Shown here: positions 59,878 through 64,000 of the stretch, piece by piece
Layout of the letters: the number at the start of each line of letters is the position of its first letter
Numbering within the stretch: the first letter of the stretch is position 1
Made by a program: the position numbers and the translations under genes
The notes under the pieces: model-generated
Databases searched by the model: none
Told to the model about the DNA's origin: nothing
The model's input: the letters and a program-made list of their open reading frames with translations, nothing else
From: Brevibacterium oceani
GTDB lineage: Bacteria; Actinomycetota; Actinomycetes; Actinomycetales; Brevibacteriaceae
Reading direction: 5' to 3'
DNA: 64,000 bases
NCBI RefSeq assembly: GCF_013623835.1
Contig: NZ_JABKDE010000003.1
Coordinates: forward strand, 558,001-622,000

Positions 59878-60867
59878 TCAGCAGGTCTCGCCGATGACTA
59901 GGGTCGATGGGAGTACGAGGTGCTGAATCGTCCGTGCGCGGGTGTCCGGGTCGGTCCCGCTGGGGCGAGCGGCCTGTCCGACGAGCATCCGACCGGCCCT
60001 GCTTCCGGCCTCGCCCATCGGTTGGGTGATCGCCGTCAGCGAGGGCAGGCCGAGGCCGATGTCGATGAGGTCGTCGACGGCGGCCACAGCGAGATCGTCG
60101 GGGACCCTCGCTCCGACAGTGGCCGCAGCGAACATCAGCCCGTGCGCCACGAGCGCGTTGTAGGCGATGACGGCGTGGACGCCGGCCTCTTGGAGCATCG
60201 ATAGGCTCTCGGCACCGGCACTCACTGTCGGTTCGACGGGCCCGAACCTCAGTACCTCGCCGCCGTTGTCACCGATCACTGTGCGAGCTGTGAGGAACCG
60301 TCCGTCATCGGAAATGGAGCCGGGAGGGCCGCCGAGGTAGGCGATCGTTCGGTGTCCGGCGGTGATGAGGAGCTCGCAGAGTTCTGTCAGCCCCGCTATG
60401 ACATCGACGCTGACAGAGTCGATGTCGGGCAGCTCCCGATTGACTGTGACGACCGGGAAAGCTCGTGCCGCCTCCGCCAAAGCGGCCCCCGGGCTGCGTG
60501 GGCTGGCGAAGATGATCCCGTCCACCCGACCGCGCAGGCGCCTGGCAATCTCGATCTCGGACTCGGGGCAGCCGCGTGAGTCGACGATGATGAGTTCGAA
60601 GCCTGACCTCTCCACCTCGGATTGGACGGCGGAGATGAGAGGTGCGAAATACGAGCTCGAAAGCTGAGGCACGACCAGCCCGAGCAGACCTGAACTGCCC
60701 ATGGCCAATGCTCGCGCGGTCGAGTTGGCGACATAGCCGAGACGGTCTGCGGCTTCAATGACTATTGCTCGCGTCTCAGCGCCGACCATATCCGGCCTGC
60801 CGAACACCCGTGAGGCGGTCGCCGAGGAGACCCCCGCCTGGCGGGCGACATCGGCCAAAGTCACCAC
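59878..60867 (-). CDS. LacI family transcriptional regulator
   Basis: A 329-residue repressor: N-terminal LacI helix-turn-helix (VTLADVARQAGVSSATASRVFGRPDMV, residues about 2-28), hinge helix NSTARALAMG, and a periplasmic-binding-like effector domain. The start is GTG 60867 (or the next GTG), with GGAAGGA upstream. A perfect LacI-type operator lies between it and the divergent nucleobase permease gene, its likely target. A purine or nucleoside is a plausible effector (inference). Confidence 0.9.
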   Translation of the reverse strand: MVTLADVARQAGVSSATASRVFGRPDMVGAETRAIVIEAADRLGYVANSTARALAMGSSGLLGLVVPQLSSSYFAPLISAVQSEVERSGFELIIVDSRGCPESEIEIARRLRGRVDGIIFASPRSPGAALAEAARAFPVVTVNRELPDIDSVSVDVIAGLTELCELLITAGHRTIAYLGGPPGSISDDGRFLTARTVIGDNGGEVLRFGPVEPTVSAGAESLSMLQEAGVHAVIAYNALVAHGLMFAAATVGARVPDDLAVAAVDDLIDIGLGLPSLTAITQPMGEAGSRAGRMLVGQAARPSGTDPDTRARTIQHLVLPSTLVIGETC

Positions 60868-60951
60868 TGTCGATCCTTCCTGCGGTTGTCTGTCCCTGCA
60901 AAGATACCCCAGCAGCCGACAGTGGGTCCGAAAGTCGGAGACGACATGGTC

Positions 60952-61000
60952 TTGACCGCTTCGGAAGGTCTCCCACATACTGATGTAAGCGCTTACATCA
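60952..61000 (+). promoter_or_regulatory. Promoter with overlapping LacI operator
   Basis: TTGACC (60952-60957), 18 bp, then CATACT (60976-60981) form a fair sigma-70-type promoter toward the permease gene. The perfect 20-bp palindrome TGATGTAAGCGCTTACATCA (60981-61000) has the AAGCGCTT centre typical of LacI/PurR-family sites and covers the expected start of transcription. Repressor binding should block this promoter. Confidence 0.8.
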
Positions 61001-61060
61001 ATTGTGACGCGTCGACGAGACGACCGATCGGAAAAGCTTCATCGCAGCGAGGAGAGAACT

Positions 61061-62413
61061 GTGTCTCAGAGACAGAGCGCCGACGGGGTTCGCGGCGCGG
61101 ACAGCGACTCGACCGAGCGCAAGTGGCTGAGGTTTCCCGTCGCCGCCCGCGGATCGACGCGTTCGCGGGAATTCGTTGCCGGACTGAGCATGTTCCTGGC
61201 GACCGCCTATACAGTCGTGGTCATCCCGGGAATGCTCTCCGACGCGGGACTGCCCGTGGCAGCCGTGACGACGAGTGTGCTCATCGTCGTCATCCTCGGC
61301 ACTGCGGCCATGGGCTTCTTCGGCAACCTGCCGATGGTGCTCGCCCCCGGCCTCGGCGGTGTCTCTCTCGTCGCCTACACCCTCGTCCTCGACGGAGATG
61401 TGTCCTACCCCACGGCCATGGGCATGGTGCTGTGGTCGGGCGTCATCTTCCTGCTCCTCACGCTCTTCGGTATCCGCAGCCTGATCACCCGGATCATCCC
61501 GCACTCGATCCGACTCGCCATCGGCCCGGCCATCGGCGTCTTCATCGCCTTCGTCGGGTTCCGGTCGGCCGGCCTCGTCCGACCGGGAGAGAGCTCGCTC
61601 GAACTCGGCGACCTCTCCAGCTCCGCGGCACTAGTCACCTTGGCCGGCGTCGTCGTCCTCGTGGCGCTCAATGTTCGAAAGGTCCGAGGCAGCTTCATCA
61701 TCGTCATCATCGCCGCGACGCTCGTCGGCATTCCACTGGGCCTGACCCGTCTCGAGGGCTCGCCAGTGTCGCTGCCGACCATCGACGGCTCGCTGTTTAT
61801 GCACGTCGACCTGATCGGGGCCCTGTCGCCGCACTACCTTCCGTTTCTCTTCGCGTTCTTCGCGTCCGAGTTCTTCTCGACGACGGGCGTGATTATGACT
61901 GTCACCGAGGCTATGGGTCGCACGGCGAAGCCCGATGGCGGTGTGATCGATCCGAAGCGCCCGTTCCTCGTCGATTCGTGCACGATCATCGGCGGTTCGC
62001 TGTTCGCAGCTCCCTCGGTGACCACCTACGCGGAGTCGACGGCAGGGGTCGAAGCGGGCGGACGCACCGGCCTGTCCTCACTGTGGGCTGCCGCGTGCTT
62101 CGCGATTCTGCTCTTCGCGACACCGCTGGCGGCGGCAATCCCCTCGGCCGCGACCGCCCCGGTTGTCATCGTGGTGGGTCTGACCATTGCGGTAGGCTTC
62201 CGCCGTATCGATTCCGAGGACCTCACCGAGCTCATCCCCGCAGTGATCGTGCTCATCTGCACCCTGCTGTGGGGCAACTTCGGCACGGGCATCGCAGCCG
62301 GACTGCTCGCCTATGTGCCGATCAAACTTCTGGCCGGCAGATGGCGGGAGATCCACCCCGGCATGTGGGTGATGACCCCGTTCCTCGTCTACTACTTCAT
62401 CGCCATCGCCTGA
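61061..62413 (+). CDS. NCS2-type (AzgA-like) purine permease
   Basis: A 450-residue, multi-helix transporter of the AzgA-like branch. After a hydrophilic start comes STRSREFVAGLSMFLATAYTVVVIPGML, then GFFGNLPMVLAPGLGGVSLVAYTLVL, SEFFSTTGVIMTVTEAMGR and GGSLFAAPSVTTYAESTAGVEAGGRTGLSS, the AzgA-like substrate-site region. It should import adenine, guanine or hypoxanthine with protons. GTG 61061 follows GGAGAG. It is the first gene of the LacI-controlled unit with the deaminase. Confidence 0.88.
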   Translation: MSQRQSADGVRGADSDSTERKWLRFPVAARGSTRSREFVAGLSMFLATAYTVVVIPGMLSDAGLPVAAVTTSVLIVVILGTAAMGFFGNLPMVLAPGLGGVSLVAYTLVLDGDVSYPTAMGMVLWSGVIFLLLTLFGIRSLITRIIPHSIRLAIGPAIGVFIAFVGFRSAGLVRPGESSLELGDLSSSAALVTLAGVVVLVALNVRKVRGSFIIVIIAATLVGIPLGLTRLEGSPVSLPTIDGSLFMHVDLIGALSPHYLPFLFAFFASEFFSTTGVIMTVTEAMGRTAKPDGGVIDPKRPFLVDSCTIIGGSLFAAPSVTTYAESTAGVEAGGRTGLSSLWAAACFAILLFATPLAAAIPSAATAPVVIVVGLTIAVGFRRIDSEDLTELIPAVIVLICTLLWGNFGTGIAAGLLAYVPIKLLAGRWREIHPGMWVMTPFLVYYFIAIA

Positions 62414-62489
62414 AGGCCCCAGATCCCCTTCCGTGGATTCGCCGCTGTGAATGACCGACGGACAAACGACCAAGGAAAGGTAAGACACC

Positions 62490-63521
62490 GTGCTGCCGCT
62501 CATCGATCTCCATCTCCACCTGCCCGGCACCGTTCGGGCCGAAACGCTGGCCGATCTGGCCGGCGCAAATGGCGTGGAACTGCCGTTGCCGGCTGCTCAG
62601 CTGTATCCGCGTATCAACTCCGATCCCACGGAGGACGAGAGCACCCGTGGTCCCTGGTTTCCGCTGCTGCGCGTCTATGAGCTCATCTCGGCCAGCCTCC
62701 GGAGACGAGAGGACTTCGCGCGTGTCGTCTTCGAGGCGCTGGAGGATGGGCAGCGCGACAGCGGACTGTGCTACGCGGAGCTCGCCTTCAGCCCTTCGGT
62801 CCATATGCAGGCCGGCGTCGACTACACAGCCATGATTGCAGGCATCTCCGAGGGTTTTGCGCGAGCGCGCGACGAGCTCGGGGTCGACGGCCGTGCCATC
62901 GCCGCCATCAACAGGGAGGACACCGCCGAGGTGGCCGTGGAGATGGTCGAGACGGTCATCGCCCGCCCGTGCTCCGACGTCGTCGGCATCGGTCTCGACT
63001 TCTATGAACTCGGGGGCATGCCTGAGAAGTTCGTCGAGGCGTTTCGGCTGGCGGGCGAGCACGGCCTCTTCCGGACTGCCCACGCCGGTGAGCACGCACC
63101 GACTGCGGAGACCGTGACGACCGCAATCGACGTCCTCGGCTGTGACCGGATCGATCACGGCTATCAGATCCTCCGCAGCCCCGAGATCGTGGCGCGCTGC
63201 GCCGAGCGGGGGACCATCTTCAATGTGGCCTTCACGACCTCGCGCCGTGCGCTCATCGACTGGCGCAAGGAATCCGTGGCCGACATGGTGGACGCCGGTC
63301 TGAGAGTCTCGATCAACTCCGACGACCCCGCCCTGTTCCCGACCACCCTCCGCAGGGAGATGGGCATCGCCGGTGAGATCATGCCCGCGGTCGACGAAGC
63401 GTGGTTCGTCGAGAACTCGATCGCTGCGGCCTTCCTCGACGATGCGGCGAAGTCGAGATTGCGGGCAGAGGTGTTCGGGCCCTCGACACGCGGTGCGTCG
63501 ACCCCGGACCGGCTCTCATGA
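62490..63521 (+). CDS. Adenosine/adenine deaminase family enzyme
   Basis: A 343-residue metal-dependent deaminase. Zinc ligands sit in LIDLHLHLPGTV (residues 4-15), HAGEH, DHGYQI and INSDDPALF. Substrate-side residues GLDFYELGG replace the usual GIDLAG..E of classic adenosine deaminase. It removes the amino group from adenosine, adenine or a similar purine. GTG 62490 has AAGGAAAGG upstream and lies 76 bp after the permease, so import and deamination are coupled. Confidence 0.88.
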   Translation: MLPLIDLHLHLPGTVRAETLADLAGANGVELPLPAAQLYPRINSDPTEDESTRGPWFPLLRVYELISASLRRREDFARVVFEALEDGQRDSGLCYAELAFSPSVHMQAGVDYTAMIAGISEGFARARDELGVDGRAIAAINREDTAEVAVEMVETVIARPCSDVVGIGLDFYELGGMPEKFVEAFRLAGEHGLFRTAHAGEHAPTAETVTTAIDVLGCDRIDHGYQILRSPEIVARCAERGTIFNVAFTTSRRALIDWRKESVADMVDAGLRVSINSDDPALFPTTLRREMGIAGEIMPAVDEAWFVENSIAAAFLDDAAKSRLRAEVFGPSTRGASTPDRLS

Positions 63522-63577
63522 GTTCGGGCCGGACGGCCCTGTCGCTCCTGACCGGCCTCGTCGTCTGACGGTAGGCG

Positions 63578-64000
63578 TCAGCGCAACACGAACCCGGGAA
63601 CGAGGCCATCGAGGGGGTCGAGTTCGACGCTGGTGATGGCGACCCGGTGCGCGCTTCCGGTGACGACCGGGATGACGCCGTCGTCGGTATCCGCGAGCAC
63701 GCGAGCGCGGAAGCGAGTGCCGACGATCGAGTCGTGGATGAGCGTCTGACCAGGGGAGAGCTCCCCGGCGGCATGCAGGGCGGCGATGCGTGCGGCCGTG
63801 CCCGAGCCGCAAGGGGAGCGGTCGACCTGACCGTCGGCGAAGACCGTGACATTGCGCTGGTGCAGCTCGCCGGTCGGCAGGCTGCCGAGGCGGTCGACGA
63901 TGATCGTGCCGTAGACCCCGGAGAGGCGGTCATCGTCCGGATGTTTCGTCAGCGGATGCCCGGCCAGTCCCGCCTTGATCTCTCGGCCGAGTCCGATGAG
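63578..64000 (-). CDS. Proline racemase-family protein, 5' part beyond window
   Basis: The last 140 codons, read leftward from the window edge: IGLGREIKAGLAGHPLTKHPDDDRLSGVYGT, then the hallmark VDRSPCGSGTAARIAAL with the second catalytic cysteine, and an end in ELDPLDGLVPGFVLR. This family includes proline racemase, 4-hydroxyproline 2-epimerase and trans-3-hydroxyproline dehydratase. In this part, DRSPCGSGT with a cysteine argues for a racemase/epimerase rather than the dehydratase. The first cysteine is outside the window, so the reaction is not settled. Confidence 0.9.
   Translation of the reverse strand, partial: LIGLGREIKAGLAGHPLTKHPDDDRLSGVYGTIIVDRLGSLPTGELHQRNVTVFADGQVDRSPCGSGTAARIAALHAAGELSPGQTLIHDSIVGTRFRARVLADTDDGVIPVVTGSAHRVAITSVELDPLDGLVPGFVLR

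Noticed and set aside
60886-62454. A 522-codon frame overlapping the purine permease
   Set aside because: Its translation is Arg/His-rich and out of frame with the permease, which has clear helices and family motifs.
63379-63933. A 184-codon leftward frame at the window end
   Set aside because: It is out of frame with the proline racemase-family sequence, which is open from the window edge to 63578 and carries the catalytic DRSPCGSGT motif.
1-64000. CRISPR arrays, rRNA genes, intact insertion sequences or prophage
   Set aside because: I saw no regular spacer-repeat series, no rRNA sequence, no complete transposase and no phage structural genes.

Overview
The window reads as a chromosomal segment of a high-GC actinobacterium, most like Brevibacterium or a near relative. 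The inference rests on GTG/TTG starts, strong GC bias at third codon positions, actinobacterial regulator families and the protein styles. I ran no search, so the genus is an inference. About 50 protein genes are supported, plus one tRNA gene (selenocysteine). I see no rRNA, CRISPR array or intact insertion sequence.

Layout. (1) 1-7.3 kb: a thioredoxin end, a methyltransferase, then a formate dehydrogenase operon fdhA-fdhB-fdhC. Its catalytic subunit is a selenoprotein, read through an in-frame UGA at 1801-1803 that is followed at once by a SECIS-like hairpin. (2) 7.3-11.5 kb: an AT-rich gap with inverted repeats, a YtcJ-like amidohydrolase with an MFS carrier, a divergent TetR regulator and a tiny membrane protein. 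(3) 11.6-20.6 kb: the complete selenocysteine machinery (selD, tRNA-Sec, selA, selB), split by a roughly 4.5 kb accessory stretch. That stretch holds a plasmid-replication-like protein, orphan membrane proteins, a 33-residue peptide gene, a secreted protein coupled to a VanZ-like protein, and a decayed serine recombinase. (4) 21-24.7 kb: aldehyde dehydrogenase, AadA-like nucleotidyltransferase, a truncated NlpC/P60 remnant and a secreted lysozyme-like protein. (5) 24.7-30.7 kb: an MHS carrier, a ThDP enzyme and a carbamoylase in one operon, with a divergent PucR/CdaR-type regulator. (6) 30.7-36.4 kb: a luciferase-like monooxygenase flanked by two related 102-bp repeats, a DUF2332 protein, and an MFS carrier with a GlcD-like FAD oxidase.

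(7) 36.4-42.7 kb: a methyltransferase pseudogene, a LysR/EamA exporter pair, an iron-uptake pair (siderophore-interacting protein and binding lipoprotein around a probable iron box) and D-serine dehydratase. (8) 42.8-47.3 kb: a giant low-complexity membrane protein divergent from a Gln/Pro-rich single-pass protein. (9) 47.4-52.7 kb: an APC permease, a LysR regulator and a Rieske monooxygenase/reductase pair resembling glycine-betaine or carnitine monooxygenases. (10) 52.7-54.4 kb: a TetR regulator and quinone oxidoreductase sharing a perfect 20-bp palindrome. (11) 54.5-59.7 kb: an overlapping peptide/nickel-type ABC operon. (12) 59.9-64 kb: a LacI regulator with a perfect operator controlling a nucleobase permease and an adenosine-deaminase-family enzyme, then a proline racemase-family gene cut by the window end.

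Two links across the window stand out. First, the sel genes supply the machinery needed to make FdhA in full. Second, most of the rest is a string of small catabolic or uptake cassettes, each with its own divergent regulator and, in several cases, a visible palindromic operator.
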